This document shows, piece by piece, positions 33,160 through 42,189 of a DNA stretch of 45,155 nt. The stretch covers positions 1-45,155 of the forward strand of contig CAZGHH010000006.1 of assembly GCA_964525485.1 (NCBI GenBank), in the 5' to 3' direction. How positions within the stretch are numbered: the first letter of the stretch is position 1; every line of letters starts with the position of its first letter. The position numbers and the translations under genes are program-made. The stretch comes from DAONBD01 sp964525485. GTDB lineage: Bacteria; Patescibacteriota; Gracilibacteria; UBA1369; LOWO2-01-FULL-3. Under the pieces are notes generated by a model, which saw only the letters and a list, made by a program, of their open reading frames with translations, was not told the DNA's origin and did no database searches.

Positions 33160-33615
33160 ATGAACAGAGAAAAAATCATTAAAAAAACAGGGAGAATGGG
33201 GGAGGATATAGCCACGGAATATCTTATAAAAAATTCTTATAATATACTGCGCAGAAATTTTCATTCACAGTTTGGAGAGATAGATATAATCGCGGAAAAA
33301 GATTCAACTATTTATTTTTTTGAAGTTAAAACGAGGACCGAAAACTCATTCACGCAACCTGAAGAATCGATAACACAAAGAAAAATCACCAGAATCATAA
33401 AAACTGCACAGATTTTTTTTCAAAAAATGCTTAACTCAAATCACCACGAATACGGAAGAAAAAGTTGGAGAATCTCACTTATTGGAATAATATTGGAAAG
33501 ACGGATCGACGCGCATACACCGACCGACATTCCTAAATCAATCTATCCGAATGCGCCACTCGACCAAGCAACGCAGTACCGTTTGCATAAAATTACCCTC
33601 ACAGAAATCCTATGA
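33160..33615 (+). CDS. YraN-family (UPF0102) putative endonuclease
   Basis: 151 aa from the ATG at 33160; an in-frame TTG 18 nt upstream is less likely. The restriction-endonuclease-like core is visible: GRMGEDIATEYLIKNSYNIL, NFHSQFGEIDIIAEKD (catalytic Asp) and YFFEVKTRT (E-x-K). The C-terminus is slightly longer than usual and ends with QYRLHKITLTEIL. UPF0102 proteins are widespread with an unsettled role. The TGA stop overlaps the ATG of the next gene (ATGA), so the two are translationally coupled. Confidence 0.88.
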   Translation: MNREKIIKKTGRMGEDIATEYLIKNSYNILRRNFHSQFGEIDIIAEKDSTIYFFEVKTRTENSFTQPEESITQRKITRIIKTAQIFFQKMLNSNHHEYGRKSWRISLIGIILERRIDAHTPTDIPKSIYPNAPLDQATQYRLHKITLTEIL

Positions 33616-34625
33616 GCGAAATATATGATGAACAGGAGGAACAGCAAACTCCTCAACAGTTTGAAATTGAAGAGGAACGCAAATTATATTGGCGCAGAAT
33701 ACTTATAGTGGGCGCGGTTATATTGTTCGCGGCATTTTATTTTGTGTGGGCGAATTATATAAATTTTGGATATATTGAAGTCGTAGCACAAGCTCCGTTT
33801 TCTGTGAACGTAATAGGTGAAAAAGAGGAATCCTGTTCCGTATCTCCATGCAGAATAAAACTTACAAGAGGTGAAAAATTTATAGATGTAAGCAAAGTGG
33901 GTTTCACTGCCGAAGCGGTAGAGGAAGAAGTGATTTTATGGGACACAAAAACCATAAAGCCTGTTCTAAAACTTGAGCCTTATATCAGAAAAGTTGAAGA
34001 AATCCCGGAAGGCAAAGTAACATCCGAAGAAGTAGCATACAAATTCATATATGATGTTTCTCACAACAACTACGCCATAGTCAAAGAAGGCGATGAATAC
34101 AATTTGGCCGTTTCATATTTCGGAGGAAAACTGCAAAAGCCGTTTTTAATAGGATCAAATGACGCGGTTTTGGCTGTGGAAAATATACAAAACGGTAAAG
34201 CTTTCTATATCAACACAATAACAAAACAAAGAAAGTCGTTGGCAAAACCTTTTACTGCGGTTGCAAAAGCGAGTGTTTCGCCCAACGGGAAATATTTTAT
34301 ATTGGAGACTCGCGAAAAAAATATATTTGCGGCAAATCAATCAGGTTTCACGATGATAAATGAATTAAAAGAAATAAAAAAAAGCTATTGGACTCTTAAG
34401 AATACTTTGGTGATTTGGTATGAGCAAAGTATCACCGACGATGATGGTATTACCACGGTTAAATATGTTTTTGAAGAATATAACCCGGCAGATTTAAACC
34501 AAAGAACTTTATTTACAACAGATACGATGATTGGGGAACTGGCTCCGAGAAATATCAAGGTGAGCGATAAAACAAATACCGTTTTCTTTGATTCGGGTGA
34601 GGAAAAATACGAGATTGTTTTTTAA
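33612..34625 (+). CDS. Membrane-anchored PEGA-like / beta-propeller-like protein
   Basis: 337 aa. Acidic cytoplasmic N-terminus (about 25 residues), one membrane helix (about 29-49), then an extracytoplasmic part. Residues ~52-115 (IEVVAQAPFSVNVIGEKEE, PCRIKLTRGEKFIDVSKVGF) resemble a PEGA domain, which occurs in surface proteins. Residues ~140-335 are repeated beta-strand units (SHNNYAIVKEGDEYNLAVSYF, SVSPNGKYFILETREKNIF) resembling WD40/TolB-like propeller blades. Function unknown. It overlaps the YraN gene by 4 bp. Confidence 0.75.
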   Translation: MSEIYDEQEEQQTPQQFEIEEERKLYWRRILIVGAVILFAAFYFVWANYINFGYIEVVAQAPFSVNVIGEKEESCSVSPCRIKLTRGEKFIDVSKVGFTAEAVEEEVILWDTKTIKPVLKLEPYIRKVEEIPEGKVTSEEVAYKFIYDVSHNNYAIVKEGDEYNLAVSYFGGKLQKPFLIGSNDAVLAVENIQNGKAFYINTITKQRKSLAKPFTAVAKASVSPNGKYFILETREKNIFAANQSGFTMINELKEIKKSYWTLKNTLVIWYEQSITDDDGITTVKYVFEEYNPADLNQRTLFTTDTMIGELAPRNIKVSDKTNTVFFDSGEEKYEIVF

Positions 34626-34730
34626 ATTTTTATAAGAATTTTTTAAGTTAAAATTTAATTTTTTGGAAACTTTATTTAAGGTATTAGCATTATATTTTTC
34701 GCAGATAATTTTAATGTGTAATTTTTTAAA

Positions 34731-36269
34731 ATGCCTGCAAAAATATTTTCAGCATGTACGGTTGGAATAAATTGTGAGCTCGTCGAAGTCGAAGCGGATA
34801 TATCCAGAGGGCTGTCTTCGTTTTCAATAGTAGGACTGGGTGATACTTCGGTTCAGGAATCAAAAGAACGCGTACGGTCGGCGATAAAAAACTCCGGGCT
34901 TACATTCCCGATCACGAAAAAAACCGTAAATCTCGCTCCGGCTGAAATAAAAAAACAAGGATCTATGTTTGATCTACCGATAGCAATAGGAGTTTTATGC
35001 GCTTCGGGACAGATTACTGAAAAAATATTTGATAGATCCATGGTGGTAGGAGAACTTTCATTAAGTGGCGAACTAAAGCCAATAAAAGGCATGATAGCGA
35101 TAGCGCGTTTCGCGCAGGAAAAGGGATTTAAAAGAATTTTTCTACCAAAGAAAAACATGCACGAAGCATTGTTAGTCGAGGGGATCGTTCCATACGGCGC
35201 GGACAATTTGAAAGACTTGGTGAGTTTTTGCAAAGGACAAAAAGAATTGTCATTCACCCAAAAAGAAAACATCGAAGAAAATAATACGTCATCCAAAGAA
35301 AAGACAGAAGAATTCACATTTGATTCTGTAGTCGGATTGGAAAAAGCAAAGCGCGCGCTCACGATCGCCGCCGCAGGCGGACACAACATATTATTGAAAG
35401 GGCTACCGGGAACGGGAAAAACGATTTTGGCGCGCGCGTTTCAGTCCCTTCTGCCAAAGCTTTCAAAAGAAGAATCTTTTGAGGTCACAAAAATATATTC
35501 AATATTGTACGGCACAGACCACGGAAGTCCATTACTTACAACCCCGCCATTCCGACAAATCCACCACACAGCCTCAAAAATCTCAATCATAGGAGGAGGG
35601 GCAAATTTAAGACCGGGAGAAATAACACTCGCACATAGAGGAGTGCTTTTTATGGACGAATTTTCAGAGTTTCCGAGAGATGTTGTAGAGTCTCTACGTC
35701 AGCCGCTTGAAGACGGATTTATTATTATCAGCAGGGCAAAAAACTCAGTCAAATTTCCATGTCAGTTTATTCTGCTTGCGGCAATGAATAATTGCCCATG
35801 CGGACTCAAAAGTTCTGATGAAAAAAACAGGTGCAAATGTACTTATTCGGAAATTAAAAAATATGAAAATAAAATCTCAGGCCCGATTATCGATAGATTC
35901 GATATGTTTATAGAGACCCCACAAGTTTCATTAAGAGGCTTTATGCAAGGCGAAACCCAGTCACCAAATACGTCATTTCAAGAACTTAAATCAAAAATTG
36001 CACTTGTAAGAGCAAGACAAAAAGAACGTTATTCGAGCGACTATATGTTGAATACAAACCTACAAGCGACAGATATAAAAAAACATTGTTCGTTTTCAAA
36101 AGGTGCGCTCGAGACGCTGGACAAGGCGGCTGAAAATTTAAAACTTTCCAATCGCGGCTACTTAAAAACAATTAAACTGGCGCAAACAATGGCTGATATT
36201 GAAAATAGAAATTTCATCACGATAGAAGACATTTTAGAGGCGATTCAGTACAGAAAAAAAGAAAATTAA
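34731..36269 (+). CDS. comM: YifB/ComM-family AAA+ ATPase (Mg-chelatase-like)
   Basis: 512 aa, full length. The N-terminal Lon/S5-like domain (ACTVGINCELVEVEADISRG, GDTSVQESKERVRSAIKNSG, NLAPAEIKKQGSMFDLPIA) is followed by a AAA+ module with Walker A GLPGTGKTILARAF, Walker B GVLFMDEFSEF and a zinc-binding CPCG...CKC cluster (AAMNNCPCGL, RCKCT), then the C-terminal helical domain (RGYLKTIKLAQTMADIENRN). ComM is a helicase promoting branch migration during natural transformation. Its presence near a ComEC-type hydrolase fits DNA uptake but does not prove it. The 3' end overlaps the convergent gene by 4 bp. Confidence 0.94.
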   Translation: MPAKIFSACTVGINCELVEVEADISRGLSSFSIVGLGDTSVQESKERVRSAIKNSGLTFPITKKTVNLAPAEIKKQGSMFDLPIAIGVLCASGQITEKIFDRSMVVGELSLSGELKPIKGMIAIARFAQEKGFKRIFLPKKNMHEALLVEGIVPYGADNLKDLVSFCKGQKELSFTQKENIEENNTSSKEKTEEFTFDSVVGLEKAKRALTIAAAGGHNILLKGLPGTGKTILARAFQSLLPKLSKEESFEVTKIYSILYGTDHGSPLLTTPPFRQIHHTASKISIIGGGANLRPGEITLAHRGVLFMDEFSEFPRDVVESLRQPLEDGFIIISRAKNSVKFPCQFILLAAMNNCPCGLKSSDEKNRCKCTYSEIKKYENKISGPIIDRFDMFIETPQVSLRGFMQGETQSPNTSFQELKSKIALVRARQKERYSSDYMLNTNLQATDIKKHCSFSKGALETLDKAAENLKLSNRGYLKTIKLAQTMADIENRNFITIEDILEAIQYRKKEN

Positions 36270-36961
36270 TTCAGCAAATACCGCAATCCTACGACATAAA
36301 TAGTCGCAAGTTTCATTGGGTAAACCCCATCGACATATGCGCTTTCACCGTTTATCAAAATTCCCAAATCACGAGGACTATTAATTGAAAAATTCAAGTG
36401 TTGCCCTACTTTTATAGTATCTGTAAGAGATACACTAAGAACATAATTTTTAATCGTATTTTGAAAAATCAATTCATCTATATGATTGAATTCCAGGCGA
36501 TCATTTTTACATCTTCCGCGAGACACGTCTCCGTCATCATTTTTCAGCTCGGCCAGTGAAATAAACTGACAAGACCCAGTATCAACCACAAAACTAATTT
36601 TTTGGAAAATGAAAGAATCGACAGGATTATTAAATGAAAAACTTAAAACATTATTTATTTTTGCATTCGGTATCACATACGGAATAGGCGCGCTTTTATA
36701 AGAAAATGCAAAATTTTTATTTAATGTCACCTTCTCAATATTTAAAGGTTCCGCAGTCAAAGCAGTATTATTGAAAGCATTAATAACAGAAGAAAAAGCA
36801 TGTGAGAAAAATCCTCCATTAACAATAGCGAACAGTGAAAGCACACACACCCCCAAGCACGCAAACACGGTTTTCAAAAATACTCCACTCGCTTGATTAG
36901 ATTTAGGATTTATAATTATTCCACGCACATTGAATTTTATTTTACGCATCTTTAAATCCAT
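36266..36961 (-). CDS. Orphan exported or membrane-anchored protein
   Basis: 231 aa; no family recognised. A basic N-terminus (~25 residues) precedes one hydrophobic helix (about 28-50, FLKTVFACLGVCVLSLFAIV), then a beta-rich extracytoplasmic domain (LSFSFNNPVDSFIFQKISFVV; YVLSVSLTDTIKVGQHLNFSI) with two cysteines that could pair. The start overlaps the end of the SLH gene by 20 bp; an internal ATG at 36949 (overlap 8 bp) is equally plausible and has GGA 9 nt upstream. The layout says it is made with the SLH protein. Confidence 0.72.
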   Translation of the reverse strand: MDLKMRKIKFNVRGIIINPKSNQASGVFLKTVFACLGVCVLSLFAIVNGGFFSHAFSSVINAFNNTALTAEPLNIEKVTLNKNFAFSYKSAPIPYVIPNAKINNVLSFSFNNPVDSFIFQKISFVVDTGSCQFISLAELKNDDGDVSRGRCKNDRLEFNHIDELIFQNTIKNYVLSVSLTDTIKVGQHLNFSINSPRDLGILINGESAYVDGVYPMKLATIYVVGLRYLLN

Positions 36962-38249
36962 TAATTAGATATTTAACAAATTCTGTGGAAGCCCTTTTAT
37001 CAGGCGAAAATTTTTGTGAGAAAGAACGCCCTTTCCCATCTGCATACAGAGCCTCAACGAAATAATAAATTTTTGATGAATTATCTATATCGGAAAAATG
37101 AGGAGCTCCGTCGCCTTCGATCAAATCAACGTCGAAATAATTCAATAAAGGTTCGAGAACGTCCGCTCTTGTCACAACTTTTTTTGGATAAAAAGAAAAT
37201 GTTTTATCCTCAAGTTGCATAGATTCCGAGGTCAAACCATTGTCATACATGGCTTGTACATAAGGTGAATACTCAGAATTGGATGGTACATCGAGATAAT
37301 AAGAATTTGCCGTAATCTGAGGTACTTCCGCGAACTCAACAAAGAGTTTTGCAAAACTTTGTTTATCAATAAATTCTTGCTTTGGGAGGAAAATTGCATT
37401 GCTTAATGCAAAAGAATTCTCATCAATTCTAGCCATTAAAAAATACACACGATTGTCATCATAAAAAAGTTCAAATTCCTCCGTACTTTCGATCTCAAAA
37501 GATTTTTCGCAATTTAAATCTTCATTCATTAAAAGATCTTTGGAAATTTTTAATTTGTAATAACTGAAAACATCATTTGAGGTATCCGTTTCAGCATATC
37601 TCAAGTCACCAAGCCCTTCAGTGTCGTCCACTTTTAGGCTGCAAATTTCTTTTGTTAAATTTCCAAGATGTTCGGAAAAATCCAAATTATAAGCCGATTC
37701 TACCGTGAGATTTTTTCCATCAAAATCTTTAACGGACAAAGTCCCAAGACTCGCAGGAAGTTCAAAAACAGCTACAGTGTAAGTATTATTGTCGGAGTCA
37801 CCATCTATATTGTTTTTAGATTCCAGTTTGAATGTAAGCTCGGCGTAATTCGCTTTTGCATCCATCAAAAATTCATAATCATCAAATGTAAAAATTTCTC
37901 CCTTCGCCAACGTAAAACCATCTACAGAATTTCGAACAAAAGCAGTCTTTTGATTTTCACCTGCATTGAGAATCAAGGATGAATCCTGATAAGTGGCACC
38001 ATAATTTCTCAAAGTTATAGTTGCCTGATATTTATAGTAAGGAAAGTCATTTTTTGGCTCATCAATTTTTGTCGCATATATATTACTGATGCCGATATCC
38101 GGAGTATTTTCATTTACACCAAATACATAATTATTGATTGCTCCCAAAACATTTACCTTGAAATCTCCACCATTTACGAAATGATATGAAAACCCTGCGG
38201 TCACAATCAAAGCCAATAGCGAAGTTAATAAATATTTTTTGTTTTTCAT
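36942..38249 (-). CDS. Exported protein with CARDB-like and SLH domains
   Basis: 435 aa. Signal peptide (about residues 5-22). Residues ~50-165 form an Ig-like, CARDB-type beta-sandwich (DIGISNIYATKIDEPKNDF; YQATITLRNYGATYQDSS). The middle region is beta-rich and unrecognised. Residues ~300-435 contain S-layer-homology-like repeats (SYYLDVPSNSEYSPYVQAMYD, KVVTRADVLEPLLNYF, PHFSDIDNSSKIYYFVEAL, FSPDKRASTEFVKYLINGF). It is predicted to be displayed on the wall. Its 3' end overlaps the next exported protein. The leader is A-rich (caaaaaaacaaaa) with no Shine-Dalgarno. Confidence 0.83.
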   Translation of the reverse strand: MKNKKYLLTSLLALIVTAGFSYHFVNGGDFKVNVLGAINNYVFGVNENTPDIGISNIYATKIDEPKNDFPYYKYQATITLRNYGATYQDSSLILNAGENQKTAFVRNSVDGFTLAKGEIFTFDDYEFLMDAKANYAELTFKLESKNNIDGDSDNNTYTVAVFELPASLGTLSVKDFDGKNLTVESAYNLDFSEHLGNLTKEICSLKVDDTEGLGDLRYAETDTSNDVFSYYKLKISKDLLMNEDLNCEKSFEIESTEEFELFYDDNRVYFLMARIDENSFALSNAIFLPKQEFIDKQSFAKLFVEFAEVPQITANSYYLDVPSNSEYSPYVQAMYDNGLTSESMQLEDKTFSFYPKKVVTRADVLEPLLNYFDVDLIEGDGAPHFSDIDNSSKIYYFVEALYADGKGRSFSQKFSPDKRASTEFVKYLINGFKDA

Positions 38250-38341
38250 TTTTGTTTTTTTGGGCCTTTTGACACTGTTTCAAATCCAAGTATTATACCA
38301 AAAAAACGCCTCTTTCTCAACGCTCGTACTCCTGTTACCGC

Positions 38342-38369
38342 TTGCTAAAAATAAAAAAAATGCTAGTAT
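38342..38369 (+). promoter_or_regulatory. Candidate promoter of murA, nearly leaderless
   Basis: -35 TTGCTA (38342-38347), 16-nt spacer, -10 TAGTAT (38364-38369). The start codon follows 9 nt after the -10, so the transcript would be leaderless or nearly so. Confidence 0.4.
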
Positions 38370-38378
38370 AACGTCCAC

Positions 38379-39635
38379 ATGTCAAAATTTATAGTAAAAG
38401 GAGGGCGCCGTTTGAACGGCGAAGTAAAAGTCGGAGGCGCGAAGAACGCAGCTCTTCCGATAATGTGTGCATGTCTTTTAACTGAAGACAAAAGTGTTTT
38501 AACAAATGTTCCGGATATCGCGGACATAAGATCAATGATAGCTATTTTGGAAGATTTAGGGGCAAGGATCACATTTGAAAACAATACAATTGAAATAAAC
38601 CCGGCAAAAGTCAGCTCAAAAAAACCTTTAAATGAAAAGGTGTGTAAAATGAGGGCTTCAATATTATTATTGGGACCACTTTTAGCACGTTTCAAAAAAG
38701 CGGAAATGGCATTCCCGGGCGGATGTATATTGGGGAAAAGATCGGTTTCCGCACACACAGGTGCATTAAAAAAAATAGGATGTGAAATAATTGAGGATTC
38801 GAAATACCTCAGACTAAAAGCAAAAAGTCTTCATGGCACTACCATTATTATGGAGGAATCATCGGTTACAGCCACGGAAAATTTATTAATGGCGGCGGTA
38901 CTTGCGGACGGAGAAACTATCATAAAACTCGCAGCAGCCGAACCACATGTTCAAGATTTATGCAGAATGTTGAACAAGATGGGCGCGAGAATAGTTGGAA
39001 TTGGAACGAGCACATTGAAGATAGAAGGCGTGAAATCTTTACACGGAGCAACTCACAAAATTACAGGTGACTACTTGGAAGCCGGCACTTTCGCGATTGC
39101 GGCAGCGATAACAAACGGGAATGTTGTAATAAAAGGATTTGAAACGGACCAACTTGATTCTTTTTGGCAAAAAATGGAAGAGATAGGTGTGAAATTTTCA
39201 TTAAAACATAATGAAGCGCAAATATTCGGCTACAAAGAATTGAAAGCGACAAAAATGCTTCGTACAGCTATTTATCCGAGTTTTCCGACAGACCTTCAGG
39301 CTCCATTCGCTGTGCTTTTGACTCAAGCGAAAGGTGTCTCAAAAGTATTCGAAACTTTATTTGAAGGACGACTTAATTATTTGGCGGAATTGGAACACAT
39401 GGGGGCGAAGGTTGAAATTTTAAATCCTCATCAGGCTATAATAATTGGTCCTGAACAATTAAAAGGTATTCCAATATCAAGCTACGATATAAGAGCCGGA
39501 GCCGCTATGATAATTGCTTCATTGATAGCCAGAGGCGAAACCGAAATAGGTAATATCAACTACATAGATCGCGGATACGAAAAATTGGAAGAAAAACTTC
39601 GCGCACTTGGTGCAGACATTCAACGTGTCGAATAG
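38379..39635 (+). CDS. murA: UDP-N-acetylglucosamine 1-carboxyvinyltransferase MurA
   Basis: 418 aa, full length. First committed step of peptidoglycan synthesis (enolpyruvyl transfer to UDP-GlcNAc). Residues KGGRRLNGEVKVGGAKNAAL (Lys in GGAKN), the catalytic-loop Cys in FPGGCILGKR (the usual RPVDLH after it reads RSVSAH), SVTATENLLMAAVLADG, DYLEAGTFAIAAAI and YPSFPTDLQAP are visible. The loop Cys is present, so sensitivity to fosfomycin-type inactivation is possible. It is divergent from the SLH gene and convergent with the ComEC-like gene. Confidence 0.96.
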   Translation: MSKFIVKGGRRLNGEVKVGGAKNAALPIMCACLLTEDKSVLTNVPDIADIRSMIAILEDLGARITFENNTIEINPAKVSSKKPLNEKVCKMRASILLLGPLLARFKKAEMAFPGGCILGKRSVSAHTGALKKIGCEIIEDSKYLRLKAKSLHGTTIIMEESSVTATENLLMAAVLADGETIIKLAAAEPHVQDLCRMLNKMGARIVGIGTSTLKIEGVKSLHGATHKITGDYLEAGTFAIAAAITNGNVVIKGFETDQLDSFWQKMEEIGVKFSLKHNEAQIFGYKELKATKMLRTAIYPSFPTDLQAPFAVLLTQAKGVSKVFETLFEGRLNYLAELEHMGAKVEILNPHQAIIIGPEQLKGIPISSYDIRAGAAMIIASLIARGETEIGNINYIDRGYEKLEEKLRALGADIQRVE

Positions 39636-39663
39636 TGCACAACTTCGCTCTGCTAAAATTCAG

Positions 39664-40509
39664 CTACCATTCAAATTGAACGGTCCCGCTTAAATCTGTT
39701 CTAAAAACTGTAGCTCCGATTTTTTGGAAATTTAGTAAAGATTCTTGATGAGGATGCCCGAAACCATTTCCTTCACCGCAAGAAATTACCACATTTTTCG
39801 GACGAAATTTTTCTAGAAAGCCGATAGTATTCGCGGTCTTTGATGCATGATGAGAAGCTTTAAAAATTTCAATATCCGCATAATTGTCGGAATAGTTTTT
39901 TATGATCTCCTCTTCAGTTCCTCTCTCGTTATCTCCATTTAATAAAACTCGATGGATTTCCGCATTTTTATCCGAGAATTTAATTAAAAACCCGATAGAT
40001 GAATTATTTATATTCTTAAAATTCTTTCCAACAATGCTTTTAATCGGATAGATGGTGTCAAAATAAATATCTCCAACAACAAAATCAAAATTGGCTTCAG
40101 CAAAATGAATTTTGAGTGAATTTTGCCCCGCCTTTTCAGCGATATCTTTTAAAAATTCTTTGTAATATGAATTTTTATATTCAACTCCGGTAATTAAAAC
40201 ATTTTCAACTTTGTATCTTTCAAGTACTTTTATAAGTCCATCCAAGTGATCGCTATGAGGATGGGTCAAAACCATCAAATCAATCTCTTTCATAAAAAAA
40301 GGTATTCTCCGATTTAATTCAACAAGTACATCACTTCTTGGTCCGCCATCTATCAATACATTATGACCATATGAGCTTTTAATAAAAACCGCATCACCCT
40401 GTCCAACATCCAAAAAATCAACATGAATTTTCCCATCAGGCAATTCGTTCAACATCCAAAAAATTCCAAAATAACAAAGCCCCAAAATAATCAGGAAATA
40501 TTTTTTCAT
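39664..40509 (-). CDS. ComEC-type metallo-beta-lactamase hydrolase
   Basis: 281 aa. A signal peptide or N-terminal anchor (about residues 4-20) is followed by a metallo-beta-lactamase domain: VDFLDVGQGDAVFI, LTHPHSDHLDG (HxHxDH), LLNGDNERGTEEE, FKASHHAS and a final VVISCGEGNGFGHPHQ. This is the fold of the C-terminal domain of the DNA-uptake channel ComEC, but the membrane channel part is absent here. It is likely an exported hydrolase acting on nucleic acid or phosphoesters; competence is only one option. Confidence 0.9.
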   Translation of the reverse strand: MKKYFLIILGLCYFGIFWMLNELPDGKIHVDFLDVGQGDAVFIKSSYGHNVLIDGGPRSDVLVELNRRIPFFMKEIDLMVLTHPHSDHLDGLIKVLERYKVENVLITGVEYKNSYYKEFLKDIAEKAGQNSLKIHFAEANFDFVVGDIYFDTIYPIKSIVGKNFKNINNSSIGFLIKFSDKNAEIHRVLLNGDNERGTEEEIIKNYSDNYADIEIFKASHHASKTANTIGFLEKFRPKNVVISCGEGNGFGHPHQESLLNFQKIGATVFRTDLSGTVQFEW

Positions 40510-40522
40510 ATAACTAATCTCA

Positions 40523-40542
40523 CGTGAATAATCGTGAATAAT
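40523..40542. repeat. Tandem 10-bp repeat upstream of the ComEC-like gene
   Basis: CGTGAATAAT occurs twice head to tail (40523-40532, 40533-40542), 14 bp before the ComEC-like start codon. It may be a regulatory site; there is no supporting evidence beyond position. Confidence 0.45.
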
Positions 40543-40629
40543 ATTAAACTTAAAACCTCAAAAAAAACTTTCAAAAACTTAAAATTTTTCTAAACAATTT
40601 ATTAAATAATCCAAAAATCAAAAACAAAA

Positions 40630-40658
40630 AAAGACCTCCATTTTATCTGGAGGTCTTT
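40630..40658 (-). terminator. Rho-independent terminator of the Fn3/LAETG gene
   Basis: Minus strand: perfect 11-bp stem AAAGACCTCCA / TGGAGGTCTTT with a 7-nt loop, followed by TTTT. It lies 23 bp after the stop codon at 40682. Confidence 0.93.
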
Positions 40659-40681
40659 AATTTAAAGAATGAGGTGAACGA

Positions 40682-42015
40682 TTATTTCTTTCTTGTGATC
40701 AATCTTCCCAGTCCTGCTGAAACCAAGAGAAGGCCAAGTAATTCAGGGCCAGTCTCAGCAAGTTTTACTTTTGCGATCACACCTGTACTTTCATTTCCGG
40801 CAGTGTCTTTTTCTGTTAATTTGAACCAATATTCATTCTCGGCTTGTAATCCATCTTTCACTTCATATTGAGTAAGATCTTTACCAAGAGTTTGAAGGTC
40901 AACATAAGTAGATCCGTTATCTGTACTTACATATAATTTTTGAGCATCCAAATCAGTATCTTTTGGCAATAACCAAGATAGGATTACTGATAATACATTA
41001 TCTTTGTTAATTTGTTTTGCCGTGAAGTTTGTAGCATCAGCTGGAGGAGTTGTATCCAAAGGAAGTTCTGTTGTATCTGAAGTCCCTGCAGCGGCAACAA
41101 CTGATGAATTTTTCAAATCATCTACAGCATTTCCGGCCTCATCTAGAACTCCAACAACAGTAACAGTGTATTCTGTGCCGGAGGCCATTTCACTAACCGC
41201 AAGCATTACGGCCGCATTCTCAAGACCGGTTTTTGAATCTTTTCCAAGTGATACTTCGGAAACTTTTAAAAGGTCAGTGCCTCCAACAAAAGAAACTTTG
41301 AAATTATCAGCCGGAGCCAATCCGAGAACGACAGGCTCATTGAATGTAACCAACAAGTGAGTTGCATCTACGAATTCAACACCGACAACTTGAGGTCCTA
41401 CCATGTCTGTTTTTGGTTCCGTATCGGTGCCCATAAATTTTGCAGTATCGGATGTTCCGCTAACGATAGGATTCCCAGCTTCATCTGCTACATCTATTGT
41501 TGCTGTTAATATATAGTTTGCATCTTTTTTCTGTTCGACAGTCGTTAATCTAACAACTTTTCCAACCTTTTCAGTTTCAATTAATCCTTTTTCAGCATCT
41601 TCCAGTGTCAAAACTTTTGCTCCAACAATGTCTAAAGGCTCGAATGTATCTTGATCTTCAATTGTAAAAGCCTGTTCAGATTTGTCTTCAGGAAGTTTTA
41701 CAGTCTCGGAAAATTCAATATCGACTTCAATCTTACTGATTGAAACAGCTTCGGAAACTCTAGGAGGTTCCTCATCTTTTGTTTCACAAACAGCATCAGC
41801 TGAAGGAGTTGCATTTACTTCAACGCTATAATTCGGACTTTCATTCCCGGCCGCATCATAAGCGGTAACAGCGAAGAAATATTTAGTGCCATTTTCAAGA
41901 CCCGCAACCTCAGCTTTTAGAGCGTCTCCAACATTCACAGGTTCAAAAGTGTATGTATCTCCACCTTTTGATACAGATGTTACACCGGAATACACCTTAT
42001 AACCGGTAACTTTTA
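40682..42015 (-). CDS. Fn3/Ig-like cell-wall protein with LAETG sorting-type tail (5' end in gap)
   Basis: About 444 residues visible; the N-terminus is lost in the 100-N gap. Domains in order: fibronectin III (GYKVYSGVTSVSKGG...NYSVEVNATPS), two SbsA/Big_5-type Ig-like domains (EPPRVSEAVSISKIEVDIEF; VGVEFVDATHLLVTFNEPVV, DEAGNAVDDL), a second Fn3 (LSVILSWLLPKDTDLDAQ), then a tail of LAETGPE, a hydrophobic helix (LLGLLLVSAGLGRLIT) and RKK. LAxTG plus helix plus basic end is a sortase substrate signature; LAXTG is the class E form. No sortase gene is in the window. It is probably a wall-anchored, repeat-containing adhesin. A strong terminator follows. Confidence 0.88.
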
Positions 42016-42115
42016 NNNNNNNNNNNNNNNNNNNNNNNNNNNNNNNNNNNNNNNNNNNNNNNNNNNNNNNNNNNNNNNNNNNNNNNNNNNNNNNNNNNNN
42101 NNNNNNNNNNNNNNN
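42016..42115. other. Scaffold gap (100 N)
   Basis: Exactly 100 N, so the true size is unknown. It removes the 5' part of the Fn3 gene. Whether 42116-42189 is coding for that gene or is the region upstream of both divergent genes cannot be decided; a minus-strand frame through it has a stop (TAA) near 42152 and no signal peptide. Confidence 0.97.
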
Positions 42116-42189
42116 CTTTAAATCAAGGGGTCGGAACAAAAAGCTGGAAAATTACAATGAATAGAGTAAAATACACTCCAAACCTATAA

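Noticed and set aside
42016..42139. Extension of the Fn3 protein through the gap to a TTG at 42139
   Set aside because: The gap length is arbitrary so frame continuity is meaningless, and the right flank shows no signal peptide.
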